9,086 bases of DNA from Patescibacteria group bacterium UBA7522 (lineage in GTDB: Bacteria; Patescibacteriota; CPR2; UBA1875), in NCBI GenBank assembly GCA_002476865.1, contig DLNA01000009.1, positions 6,767-15,852 of the forward strand. The letters run 5' to 3'. The notes beneath the pieces are model-generated. The model saw only the letters and a list, made by a program, of their open reading frames with translations, was not told the DNA's origin and searched no databases. Shown here piece after piece: positions 1 through 6,187 of the stretch. The translations under genes were made by a program, and so were the position numbers. Within the stretch, counting starts at the first letter, position 1; the number at the start of each line of letters is the position of its first letter.

Positions 1-1844
1 GCCTCAAAAAGATCTTCGGTAAAATTAACCGGTAACTGAGTGGAGTTAGTGTAGTAGGGCTTAGCGCCCATGGTACGATATGCTTCTTGATTAGCAACTA
101 TGATATCCGGATATTGCTCGGTGTCTCTTTTTGCAAAGCGCGTAGTTGTGCCTTCGCCGGGAGTGGCCTCAAGATTATACATACTGCCGGTTTTTTCCTG
201 ATATTCCAACATCTTGTCTCTCATATGATTCATTACCTTGAGAGAAAATTGGTGCCCCCTTTTACTAGTTATGCTCTCTTTCTCTTCAAAAAAATTCTTG
301 ATAGATTCGTTCATCCCCAAAAGACCGATAGTTGCAAAATGATTGGCCCAATAGCTTCCAAGACGCTTCTTAACATCGCCCAAATAATGTCTAGCAAAAG
401 GATAAAGTCCCTGGTCCATAAAACGCTCAACCATTTTTCTCTTAATCTCTAGCGAATCAGAGGCCAAGTCCATTAAGTGATCAAGTCGCTTAAAATAATC
501 TTTTTCGTCTTTGGCTAAATATCCAAGACGAGGCATATTGATAGTAACAACGCCGATTGAGCCAGTAAGAGGATTGGATCCAAAAAGGCCGCCGCCACGC
601 TTTCGAAGCTCTCTGTTATCTAGTCGTAATCGACAACACATGCTACGAGCGTCATCGGGACTCATATCTGAGTTGATAAAGTTGGAAAAATACGGAATTC
701 CATATTTAGCCGTCATCTCCCAAACCGGGTCAAGAACAGGGTTGTCCCACTTGAAATCCTTTGTAATGTTATAAGTCGGAATGGGGAAGGAGAATATCCG
801 ACCTTGAGCATCACCCTCCAACATAACCTCAGCAAAAGCCCGATTAATCATATCCATCTCTTTTTGAAAATCTTTGTATTTTTCTTTTTGAATAATGCCC
901 CCAACGACAACGTTTTCTTCGGCTAAAGACCCAGAAGGAACTAAATCCATCGTAAGATTAGTAAAGGGTGTTTGAAAGCCAACCCTGGTAGGTATATTCA
1001 TTCCGTAAACAAACTCCTGCATAGCTTGCTTTACTTGTTTGTAATCAAGTTCATCGTAACGAACAAAAGGAGCAACCAAGGTGTCAAAGCTAGAAAAAGC
1101 AACCGCCCCAGCAACTTCGCCGGTTACAGTATACATGAAATTGACAATTTGATTAAAAAGGGCCTTCAAGTGTTTTGCTGGCCTTGAAGTAATCTTTCCC
1201 GGAACTCCACCAAAGCCCCTAACAATGAGATCTTTTAAATCCCATCCGGCACAATAAGAAGAAAGTGAGCCCAGATCATGAATGTGAATATCGGCGTTTT
1301 GATGTGCTGCCTTAATCTCTGAAGGATAAAGCTTATTGAGCCAATATCTTTCAGTTATTTTTTCTGCAACATGATTACGAAGGCCCTGTAAACTATAAGC
1401 CATGTTGGCATTTTCGCGAACATACCAGGTCTCCTCGCCCAAATATTCATCCATTAGCTGATCAGAGTCCAAGAGTTTAACCTTCCTTAAGTCCTCATGT
1501 TGGCGACGGTAAACAATGTAGGCCTTGGCGGTATCTTCAAAAACGGAGTCCATCAAAACATGCTCAACTATGTCTTGAACTTTCTCAACGGTTGGCAAGT
1601 CGTGAGAGTTGAATTGACGATTCAAAATATCAAAAACTTTTTTGGCTAACTTCTCGGAGATCTTTCGATCAAACTCACCGGTGGCCTCTCCGGCCTTCTC
1701 GATAGCGGCGATGATCCTCTCTGGCTCAAAAACAACAATTCTACCGTCACGCTTAATAATTTTCTTAAAAGGATCTGCCTTTAAAAGTTTTTCGTCAAGA
1801 TTAAGCGAATTTTGATTTTTTTTATTTTTTAGTTTTTGAACCAC
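1..1844 (-). CDS. nrdD: Anaerobic (class III) ribonucleoside-triphosphate reductase, 3' end cut by window edge
   Basis: It reduces ribonucleoside triphosphates to dNTPs in the cytoplasm using a glycyl radical. 614 codons are open with no frameshift. An ATP-cone (residues about 25-120, with KKIIKRDG) leads into the glycyl-radical barrel. Visible family motifs are DIHIHDLG at 185-192, YCAGWDL with Cys198, the finger-loop segment RSMCCRLRLD with Cys403/Cys404, RGGGLFGSNPLTGSIG, NLEATPGEGTT and, near the edge, YYTNSTQLPV. The zinc-binding cysteines and the C-terminal glycyl-radical loop would lie beyond the window, so roughly 100 residues are missing. The start is GTG at 1844, chosen because GGGGG lies 4 nt upstream. 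nrdR ends 13 nt before it, so the two are one operon, probably repressed by NrdR when dATP is high. An NrdG activase is expected but not in the window. Which of the paired cysteines carries the thiyl radical, and whether formate or a thioredoxin-type protein is the reductant, cannot be settled here. Confidence 0.96.
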   Translation of the reverse strand, partial: MVQKLKNKKNQNSLNLDEKLLKADPFKKIIKRDGRIVVFEPERIIAAIEKAGEATGEFDRKISEKLAKKVFDILNRQFNSHDLPTVEKVQDIVEHVLMDSVFEDTAKAYIVYRRQHEDLRKVKLLDSDQLMDEYLGEETWYVRENANMAYSLQGLRNHVAEKITERYWLNKLYPSEIKAAHQNADIHIHDLGSLSSYCAGWDLKDLIVRGFGGVPGKITSRPAKHLKALFNQIVNFMYTVTGEVAGAVAFSSFDTLVAPFVRYDELDYKQVKQAMQEFVYGMNIPTRVGFQTPFTNLTMDLVPSGSLAEENVVVGGIIQKEKYKDFQKEMDMINRAFAEVMLEGDAQGRIFSFPIPTYNITKDFKWDNPVLDPVWEMTAKYGIPYFSNFINSDMSPDDARSMCCRLRLDNRELRKRGGGLFGSNPLTGSIGVVTINMPRLGYLAKDEKDYFKRLDHLMDLASDSLEIKRKMVERFMDQGLYPFARHYLGDVKKRLGSYWANHFATIGLLGMNESIKNFFEEKESITSKRGHQFSLKVMNHMRDKMLEYQEKTGSMYNLEATPGEGTTTRFAKRDTEQYPDIIVANQEAYRTMGAKPYYTNSTQLPVNFTEDLFE

Positions 1845-1857
1845 TGATCCCCCTTTT

Positions 1858-2307
1858 TTATTTGTTTAAAATTTCTAGCTCTTTGGCAAATTGCTCTGGC
1901 TCTTCAAATTTTTTATAAACACTCACAAATCTGAGATAAGCGACCTTATCGACATCTTTCAATTTTCTCATCACAATTTTGCCTATCTGTCTGCTTTCAA
2001 TCTCTTTATTATAATTTTCAACAACTATACGCTCGATATCATCTACAATTAAATCGATGTCGGACTCCAAAAAAGGTCTATTAATTAGCGCTTTTTCTAC
2101 TCCGGATTGAATTTTCTCTCTCAAGAAGGTTTCGATAGTTCCGTCTCGCTTAATAACGTTTATCCTCGGAGTTTCAATTCTTTCATAAGTGGTAAAACGG
2201 TTCGCACAGCTCAAACACTCTCTACGACGTCGAATTGCATTGCTGCTTTCAAGGTCTCTACTTTCATTTACTTTTAGCTCATCAGAGCTACATTTCGGAC
2301 AAATCAC
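1858..2307 (-). CDS. nrdR: Transcriptional repressor NrdR
   Basis: NrdR represses ribonucleotide reductase genes by sensing ATP/dATP and binding paired NrdR boxes. The 149-residue length is typical of the family. An N-terminal zinc ribbon has Cys3, Cys6, Cys31 and Cys34, with the basic stretch RRRRE just before the second pair. An ATP-cone follows from about residue 49 to 139 (INVIKRDGTIETF, then YLRFVSVYKKF). The start is GTG at 2307, with GGAGG 4 nt upstream. It is the first gene of an operon with nrdD, which starts 13 nt after the nrdR stop. Two box-like sites overlap its own promoter, so negative autoregulation is likely (inference). Identification is secure from the full-length match to family architecture. 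Confidence 0.97.
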   Translation of the reverse strand: MICPKCSSDELKVNESRDLESSNAIRRRRECLSCANRFTTYERIETPRINVIKRDGTIETFLREKIQSGVEKALINRPFLESDIDLIVDDIERIVVENYNKEIESRQIGKIVMRKLKDVDKVAYLRFVSVYKKFEEPEQFAKELEILNK

Positions 2308-2353
2308 TTAACCTCCGATTATTGATTAAAGCCATTAAACCAAATCATCAAAT

Positions 2354-2401
2354 ATCCCTTATATAGTGTACATTTATATCTTATTCCACTATATATGCCT
2401 T
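2354..2401. promoter_or_regulatory. Tandem NrdR boxes
   Basis: Two imperfect copies of the known 16-bp NrdR box (acaCwAtATaTwGtgt) lie at 2354-2369 and 2386-2401, as read on the plus strand. The first matches 12 of 16 positions, with its whole right half perfect (tatagtgt side). The second matches 11 of 16, with a strong left half (cactatatat). Their starts are 32 bp apart, about three helical turns, which is the characteristic spacing of paired NrdR sites. They cover the spacer and the region just downstream of the -10 of the nrdR promoter, a position suited to repression. Matches were counted by eye; binding is inferred. Confidence 0.8.
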
Positions 2402-2406
2402 AACAA
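2378..2406 (-). promoter_or_regulatory. Candidate promoter of nrdR-nrdD
   Basis: On the minus strand TTGTTA (2406-2401) and TAAGAT (2383-2378) are separated by exactly 17 nt, a reasonable sigma-70-type pair with two mismatches in each hexamer. Transcription would start near 2371, giving a leader of about 65 nt before the GTG of nrdR. The NrdR-box pair overlaps this promoter. Confidence 0.5.
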
Positions 2407-2414
2407 TAGAAAAG

Positions 2415-2423
2415 TTTTCCACA
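2415..2423 (+). promoter_or_regulatory. Candidate DnaA box upstream of nrdR
   Basis: TTTTCCACA fits the relaxed DnaA-box consensus TTWTNCACA. It sits 9 bp upstream of the -35 hexamer of the nrdR promoter. A single 9-mer in AT-rich DNA can occur by chance, so support comes mainly from its position and from a second, perfect box near ftsZ. Confidence 0.35.
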
Positions 2424-2545
2424 GATCTGCTATCTTTTACCATCTCTTCTTAAAAACAAGCTACCACCTAAATAACTAATTGCCTTCAAAAAAACAACAA
2501 GTTACCGACAAAAAAATAAACCACTTTTTTTAAAAATATTTTTAA

Positions 2546-2576
2546 CTAAAACGATCCGCTAATCGGATATTTTTAG
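2546..2576. terminator. Symmetric hairpin, candidate bidirectional terminator
   Basis: CTAAAA and ATCCG on the left pair with CGGAT and TTTTAG on the right, giving 11 base pairs with a 2x2 internal loop and a 5-nt apical loop (CTAAT). The flanking A and T runs make it terminator-like on both strands. On the minus strand it begins 2 nt after the stop of the short open frame at 2578-2685, followed by CGTTTTAG. The GC core is only 3 bp of 5, so it would be a weak terminator. Confidence 0.4.
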
Positions 2577-2577
2577 A

Positions 2578-2700
2578 TCAATACCTTAAATATAACGACT
2601 CAAGATATAGATTCAAGTAGACAAGTTGTACTCCCATATCATCAATCTCGTCAAAACGAAAAATAGACCAACGCCAACCAATCATCTCTTTAGGTTCACA
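2578..2700 (-). pseudogene. Possible Nudix-hydrolase C-terminal remnant
   Basis: The minus-strand frame from 2700 down to the TGA at 2578 encodes about 40 residues including CEPKEMIGWRWS, FRFDEIDDM and VYLNLYLESLY. The arrangement EPxK...WxW...DE followed by a leucine-rich tail resembles the C-terminal end of Nudix hydrolases. Reading upstream hits an in-frame TAG just before 2700. In another frame the short string RGGPEIRAG (around 2750-2725) vaguely recalls the start of a Nudix box, but no continuous Nudix domain exists. An alternative is a small 35-residue ORF starting at ATG 2685, although it has no convincing Shine-Dalgarno. A hairpin follows directly. The resemblance is by eye and weak. 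Confidence 0.28.
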
Positions 2701-2833
2701 GCCCTAGGTCGTTATAGATCAATTAACCAGCCCTGATCTCTGGCCCGCCTCTTAAAGATTAACAATACCAATATAAATCATCCCGAAGCGATGCATATAT
2801 TTAAAATTTTTGAATTTAAAATCAAAAATTAAA

Positions 2834-2859
2834 GAAAAGACCTCTTTCGAGGCCTTTTC
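2834..2859 (-). terminator. Intrinsic terminator of ftsZ
   Basis: An 11-bp stem with a GAAA tetraloop (minus-strand GAAAAGGCCTC / GAGGTCTTTTC) begins only 2 nt after the ftsZ stop codon and is followed by a T-rich tract. One pair is G-U in the minus-strand RNA but would be an A-C mismatch in plus-strand RNA, which supports termination of minus-strand transcription. It separates ftsZ from nrdR. Confidence 0.85.
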
Positions 2860-2861
2860 GC

Positions 2862-3971
2862 CTATTCCATTCTCTTTCTGATAAAGGCCGGGATCTCTAA
2901 GTCGTCTATTGAGTCCTGCTTATCGTTATCAATGCTGGTTCTCATAAAGTCATCATTATCATCTTCATCATCGTCGTCTAAATCAGTACCAAATCTATGC
3001 TCCGGTTGTTCGTTTTTATCGCCGGCAAAACCAGTCGCAATAACTGTAATCCTAATCTCATTAGAAAGATTTTCATCGATAACAGAACCAAAAATTATAT
3101 TAGCATCCGGTGAGGCGGCTTGAGTAATAACTTTTGCGGCCTCATCAATTTCAAACATTCCAAGATCGGGACCACCAGTAACGTTAAATAACACACCCTT
3201 TGCTCCGTTAATAGAAAGCTCCAAAAGAGGTGAGTTGATGGCCTGTTTAGCAGCATCAACCGCCCGATTATCACCACTACCACGACCGATACCCATAAGA
3301 GCTGATCCGGCGTTAGCCATAATGGTTTTTACATCAGCAAAGTCAACATTAATTAAGCCATTTACCGTAATCAAATCAGAGATTGACTGAATACCCTGAC
3401 GTAAAACGTCATCAACAATACCAAACGCCTCCAAAAGAGATGTCTTTCGATCTATTATCTGGAGTAATCTATCGTTTGGTATTGTGATTAGTGTGTCAAC
3501 CTTATCATGTAAAAGGTCAACACCCTCATCACCAACTCTTTTTCGGCGCTCTCCCTCAAAAGCAAACGGCTTTGTAATAACACCAACAGTTAGCGCTCCG
3601 ACCTCTTTAGCTATTTGGGCCACAACTGAGCTACCCTTTGTCCCGGTACCACCGCCCATTCCACAGGTAACAAAAACCATGTCGGCGCCCTTAATCGCCT
3701 CCTTGATTAGCTCAGAGTCCTCTTCGGCTGCTTTTAGGCCAACCTCTGGATCAGCTCCAGCACCAAGGCCACGAGTTATGTTTTTCCCGATATGAACCTT
3801 CTTTGGCGCTTTCGAGTTATGAAGCGACTGAGAATCGGTATTTACAGCAATAAATTCAACCCCCCTAATACCAGCGTCTATCATTCGGTTGACAGCGTTA
3901 ACACCGGATCCCCCTATGCCCACAATTTTTATGCGAGCAAAGGTTTCCATTTCGGGTTTTACTTCGGCCAT
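2862..3971 (-). CDS. ftsZ: Cell division protein FtsZ
   Basis: FtsZ is the tubulin-like GTPase that polymerises into the Z-ring at midcell. With the start used here the protein has 369 residues, normal for the family. It shows the N-terminal GIGGSGVNAVNRM nucleotide loop (18-30), the tubulin signature GMGGGTGT at 104-111, and the T7 loop with catalytic Asn208, Asp210 and Asp213 (NVDFADVKTIM). A short, very acidic linker (about 330-345) precedes the C-terminal peptide IPAFIRKRME, which binds FtsA and other partners. The signature is unusual: the position normally glycine after GGGTGT is Lys112, followed by GSS rather than AAP. I chose ATG 3971 because AAGGGAG lies 5 nt upstream. An in-frame TTG at 4001 would add ten residues but lacks a ribosome site. 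It has its own promoter and terminator, so it is separable from ftsA. Confidence 0.98.
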   Translation of the reverse strand: MAEVKPEMETFARIKIVGIGGSGVNAVNRMIDAGIRGVEFIAVNTDSQSLHNSKAPKKVHIGKNITRGLGAGADPEVGLKAAEEDSELIKEAIKGADMVFVTCGMGGGTGTKGSSVVAQIAKEVGALTVGVITKPFAFEGERRKRVGDEGVDLLHDKVDTLITIPNDRLLQIIDRKTSLLEAFGIVDDVLRQGIQSISDLITVNGLINVDFADVKTIMANAGSALMGIGRGSGDNRAVDAAKQAINSPLLELSINGAKGVLFNVTGGPDLGMFEIDEAAKVITQAASPDANIIFGSVIDENLSNEIRITVIATGFAGDKNEQPEHRFGTDLDDDDEDDNDDFMRTSIDNDKQDSIDDLEIPAFIRKRME

Positions 3972-3976
3972 TTGAA

Positions 3977-3999
3977 CTCCCTTTGGTGCGATAAAGCAC
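3977..3999 (-). promoter_or_regulatory. ftsZ Shine-Dalgarno with adjacent small hairpin
   Basis: AAGGGAG (3983-3977) sits 5 nt before ATG 3971 and decides the start. A small stem, GTGC/GCAC with a 6-nt loop (3999-3986), ends 2 nt upstream of it. With only 4 bp, the stem's regulatory meaning is doubtful. Confidence 0.6.
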
Positions 4000-4054
4000 A
4001 ATTTATTATTTTTAGTTTTTTAAAAGCGCAGAGATTACGCTCAAATCCTTAAAC

Positions 4055-4134
4055 TTGTTCTTAATTGTATATATTTTTTGTTCGATTGTAAACAAAAAAA
4101 ACTTTGTTCAAATATTTTGTTCTAATTAAGAACG
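4055..4134. repeat. TTGTTC repeats around the ftsZ promoter
   Basis: TTGTTC occurs four times in the same orientation, starting at 4055, 4078, 4104 and 4117. Two copies are extended with AATT just after (TTGTTCTTAATT and TTGTTCTAATTAAG). The last forms an inverted repeat GTTCT-AATTA-AGAAC (4120-4134). One extended copy overlaps the -10 hexamer. These may be operator sites for an unknown regulator. AT-rich composition makes some chance recurrence likely. Confidence 0.4.
4064..4092 (-). promoter_or_regulatory. ftsZ promoter
   Basis: TTTACA (4092-4087) and TACAAT (4069-4064) each match the sigma-70 consensus at five of six positions, with an optimal 17-nt spacer. Initiation near 4057 would give a leader of about 85 nt to the ftsZ ATG. 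The flanks carry several TTGTTC words and a perfect DnaA box lies upstream. Confidence 0.75.
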
Positions 4135-4155
4135 TTTTTTAGATTTTAAAAATAT

Positions 4156-4164
4156 TTATCCACA
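4156..4164 (+). promoter_or_regulatory. Perfect DnaA box upstream of ftsZ
   Basis: TTATCCACA is an exact match to the strongest DnaA-box sequence. It lies in the 245-nt intergenic region, about 64 bp upstream of the ftsZ -35 element. DnaA binding here would be regulatory; nothing else in this interval looks like a replication origin (no cluster of boxes). Confidence 0.55.
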
Positions 4165-4216
4165 ATTAAGATAGACCCTGAAAACCAATTTTAGAACAAT
4201 ATTCGTGTACAATGAC

Positions 4217-4828
4217 TCAGACAAATCCCAAAAAAACCGTTGCGACACCTAGTAAAGCATGAGATATCGTTACCGTCCAAAAATTTGGCCTTGAAAGATA
4301 AACATACCCCCAAACCAATCCCACAATTAGGGTTATTAAAAGAACTATTGGATCTTGATAAGAAAAATGAGCAAATGAAAAGATTAACGCCGACAACGCC
4401 ACTTTTGTTATTCCTTTTTTAAAATATTTATCCATTTCAAAAAAGATCAAAGACCTAAAAACAAATTCTTGGAGAGGTACTGATATAAAGATATAAAAAA
4501 GATAAAACCAGGGGCTCTCAGTTGAATATTTGGGCTCTACTATACCAATCTTAGCTGCTCCGAAAAGAAAAAACATTAAAATTGCTGTAAAAATTCCCGC
4601 CAACCTCAAAGAATCAAAAAAATTATCGGCCCTAAACCCCAACGATCTTGCTGAAATCGGCTTAGAGATGGCATAAGCCACCATTATCAAGCTCATAATA
4701 ACCAACACCAAATGATTAGAATCTCTTGGAATAATCCCATAAGAAAGTGAGGCGATCGGTAAAAGATAAAAAAACAAGATAGCCGCTGATATTTCGTAAA
4801 AATCTTCCTTTTTAGGAGATTTGGTCAT
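4217..4828 (-). CDS. CPBP-family intramembrane metalloprotease-like protein, altered motifs
   Basis: This 203-residue, very hydrophobic protein has about five or six membrane segments (roughly 13-33, 40-57, 75-98, 106-128, 142-160, 161-178, 184-202). Residues 118-125 (PLQEFVFR), 150-154 (FSFAH) and 189-194 (SHALLG) line up with the three CPBP/Abi motifs EExxxR, FxxxH and HxxxN. Glu121, Arg125, His154 and His190 are kept. The first glutamate is Gln120, and the final asparagine is Gly194, so proteolytic activity is uncertain. Known relatives include CAAX-prenyl-protease-like enzymes and bacteriocin-immunity proteins; its substrate here is unknown. It starts 8 nt after ftsA with no visible Shine-Dalgarno, so it is probably translated by coupling with ftsA and co-transcribed with it. 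It stops 245 nt before ftsZ. Confidence 0.82.
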   Translation of the reverse strand: MTKSPKKEDFYEISAAILFFYLLPIASLSYGIIPRDSNHLVLVIMSLIMVAYAISKPISARSLGFRADNFFDSLRLAGIFTAILMFFLFGAAKIGIVEPKYSTESPWFYLFYIFISVPLQEFVFRSLIFFEMDKYFKKGITKVALSALIFSFAHFSYQDPIVLLITLIVGLVWGYVYLSRPNFWTVTISHALLGVATVFLGFV

Positions 4829-4836
4829 TTCAAACT

Positions 4837-6075
4837 TTATGGCAAAAAGGTCTTAAATATATTTTTAATTTTTTTCGCCACTCCACTAATCTTTTCGCCA
4901 GATATTGACGATGAATCCCCAAGGGACAGCTCTTCAAAGTTATACAACATAAGGCCAACAACAGTACTGTAGATCGGGTCATAAATCTTTTCAGTTAGAC
5001 CAAAAAGATGATGGGGCATACCAATTTGAACCGGAAGCCTCAAGACGTCCTTGGCTTTATCCTCTAGTCCAGGCATTCTGGCCACTCCACCTGTTAGAAT
5101 AACGCCAGCCGGAAGAAGAGTGTCCTTTTCGATACTTTTAAGCTTTTCACGTACCATCCCTAGTATCTCTTCAACTCTTGCTTCTATAATCTCTGCTATG
5201 TGTCTTTTTGTTACCCTGCCTTCTTCTTTTATATCAATCTCCGAAAGATCTATTTCGTCTTTCTCGGAAACACTTTTTTTGTAAGAATAACCATATTTAA
5301 TTTTGACCTTCTCTGCGACATCTATTGATGTTCTAAGACCAATAGCAATGTCGTTTGTAATATGCATTCCGCCTATTGGCAAAACATCCGTATAAAAAAT
5401 TTCACCATCCTCATAAACGATAATGCCAGTTGTGGCAGCACCTATATCGACAACTACACAGCCAAGATCCATTTGTTTTTTCTGGGCCACCGCCTTAGCA
5501 GCTGCAAGCGGAGAAACTATCTCATCATCGATTTTTATTCCGGCAAAAGCCATCACTTGCCTTAAGTTTTTGGTCGGCTGAACACCAACCGTAATTAAAT
5601 GAGTTTCAACCTCTAAGCGAACTCCGCTCATTCCAATCGGATCCTTTATACCCTCCTGATCATCAACCTTAAATATTCTTGGGATTATGTGTCTAATCTC
5701 CTTGTTTGGAGATATTTGAACGGCCTGAGAAGCCGCCTCAGCCCTAAGAACGTCATCTTTGATTATCTGCTTGTCAGCCCTACTCACAGCAACAACACCA
5801 GTGGTATTTAAAGATCCTATCGAGGAGCCATTAATGTTTACCGAAGCATTTCCAATATCAACACCTGCCATTCTCTCTGCCACCTCTACTGCTTCGGATA
5901 TGCCACTTACTGTCTCTTCTATCTCCACAACCACGCCTTTTTTTATCCCTGTCATTTGCGAATTACCAACACCAATAACACTAAGGTGGTCCTCGGACTC
6001 TCTCTTGCCGACGATACATGTAATCTTAGACGATCCAATGTCTATACCAACATAAATTTCTTCTTTTTGTGCCAT
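4837..6075 (-). CDS. ftsA: Cell division protein FtsA
   Basis: FtsA is the actin-like ATPase that tethers FtsZ filaments to the membrane and recruits later division proteins. The 412 residues include phosphate-1 loop GIDIGSSKIT (10-19), an inserted SHS2-type domain (about 82-165), phosphate-2 loop VDIGAATTGI (209-218) and the adenosine motif ILTGGVARMPG (326-336). The C-terminal SGVAKKIKNIFKTFLP forms an amphipathic, basic helix that fits the membrane-targeting sequence. The ATG at 6075 is the only plausible start, because an in-frame TAA lies 15 nt upstream. It has no Shine-Dalgarno, which is odd for this window. Its neighbours are map upstream and a CPBP-like gene 8 nt downstream. No ftsQ is present between map and ftsA. 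Confidence 0.97.
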   Translation of the reverse strand: MAQKEEIYVGIDIGSSKITCIVGKRESEDHLSVIGVGNSQMTGIKKGVVVEIEETVSGISEAVEVAERMAGVDIGNASVNINGSSIGSLNTTGVVAVSRADKQIIKDDVLRAEAASQAVQISPNKEIRHIIPRIFKVDDQEGIKDPIGMSGVRLEVETHLITVGVQPTKNLRQVMAFAGIKIDDEIVSPLAAAKAVAQKKQMDLGCVVVDIGAATTGIIVYEDGEIFYTDVLPIGGMHITNDIAIGLRTSIDVAEKVKIKYGYSYKKSVSEKDEIDLSEIDIKEEGRVTKRHIAEIIEARVEEILGMVREKLKSIEKDTLLPAGVILTGGVARMPGLEDKAKDVLRLPVQIGMPHHLFGLTEKIYDPIYSTVVGLMLYNFEELSLGDSSSISGEKISGVAKKIKNIFKTFLP

Positions 6076-6110
6076 TTTAAAAAACTTTTATCTATAGAGA
6101 CCAACGACCA

Positions 6111-6187
6111 GGAGTGTGCCTCCCCCTTCTGTTTTTCTCCGGTTACTTTGACTAGGTTATTATATAAAAATAGTGTACAAAATAAAA
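6111..6187 (-). promoter_or_regulatory. Candidate ftsA promoter and leader hairpin
   Basis: The 194-nt gap between map and ftsA contains a perfect TATAAT (6164-6159) with only a poor -35 (TTTTAT at 6187-6182, 17-nt spacing). The predicted leader carries a small stem GGAG/CTCC with a 5-nt loop (6111-6123) next to a purine-rich GGGGGAGG tract. That tract is too far (about 40 nt) from the ftsA ATG to be its ribosome site. The minus-strand 10-mer TGTACACTAT just upstream of the -10 also occurs in the nrdR control region. No convincing terminator follows map, so read-through from the rpsU operon is possible. Confidence 0.4.

Larger units (their letters stand above)
2424..2833. other. Long non-coding stretch between ftsZ terminator and nrdR control region
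   Basis: About 410 nt of very AT-rich DNA lie here, in a window where most gaps are under 15 nt. No full-length gene is present. The contents I can point to are a decayed coding remnant (2578-2700), a symmetric hairpin (2546-2576) and homopolymeric A/T tracts near 2487-2545. I could not match it to tmRNA, 6S RNA, RNase P RNA or SRP RNA by recognisable motifs. Confidence 0.5.

Noticed and set aside
87..1187. Plus-strand open frames at 87-452, 511-774 and 972-1187
   Set aside because: They run antisense through the intact nrdD frame, have no family resemblance and no ribosome sites.
2424..2833. Structured RNA (tmRNA, 6S, RNase P, SRP) or replication origin in the long gap
   Set aside because: No conserved RNA motifs, no dense stem array and only isolated DnaA-box matches outside it.
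3095..3283. Minus-strand 62-codon frame inside ftsZ
   Set aside because: Out-of-frame overlap with a clearly conserved FtsZ segment; no independent support.
3972..4001. Ten-residue N-terminal extension of FtsZ from TTG 4001
   Set aside because: The extension covers the real Shine-Dalgarno (AAGGGAG) placed 5 nt before ATG 3971.
3484..4052. Plus-strand frames over the ftsZ region (3484-3795, 3792-4052)
   Set aside because: Low-complexity serine/proline-rich shadows of the ftsZ coding strand.
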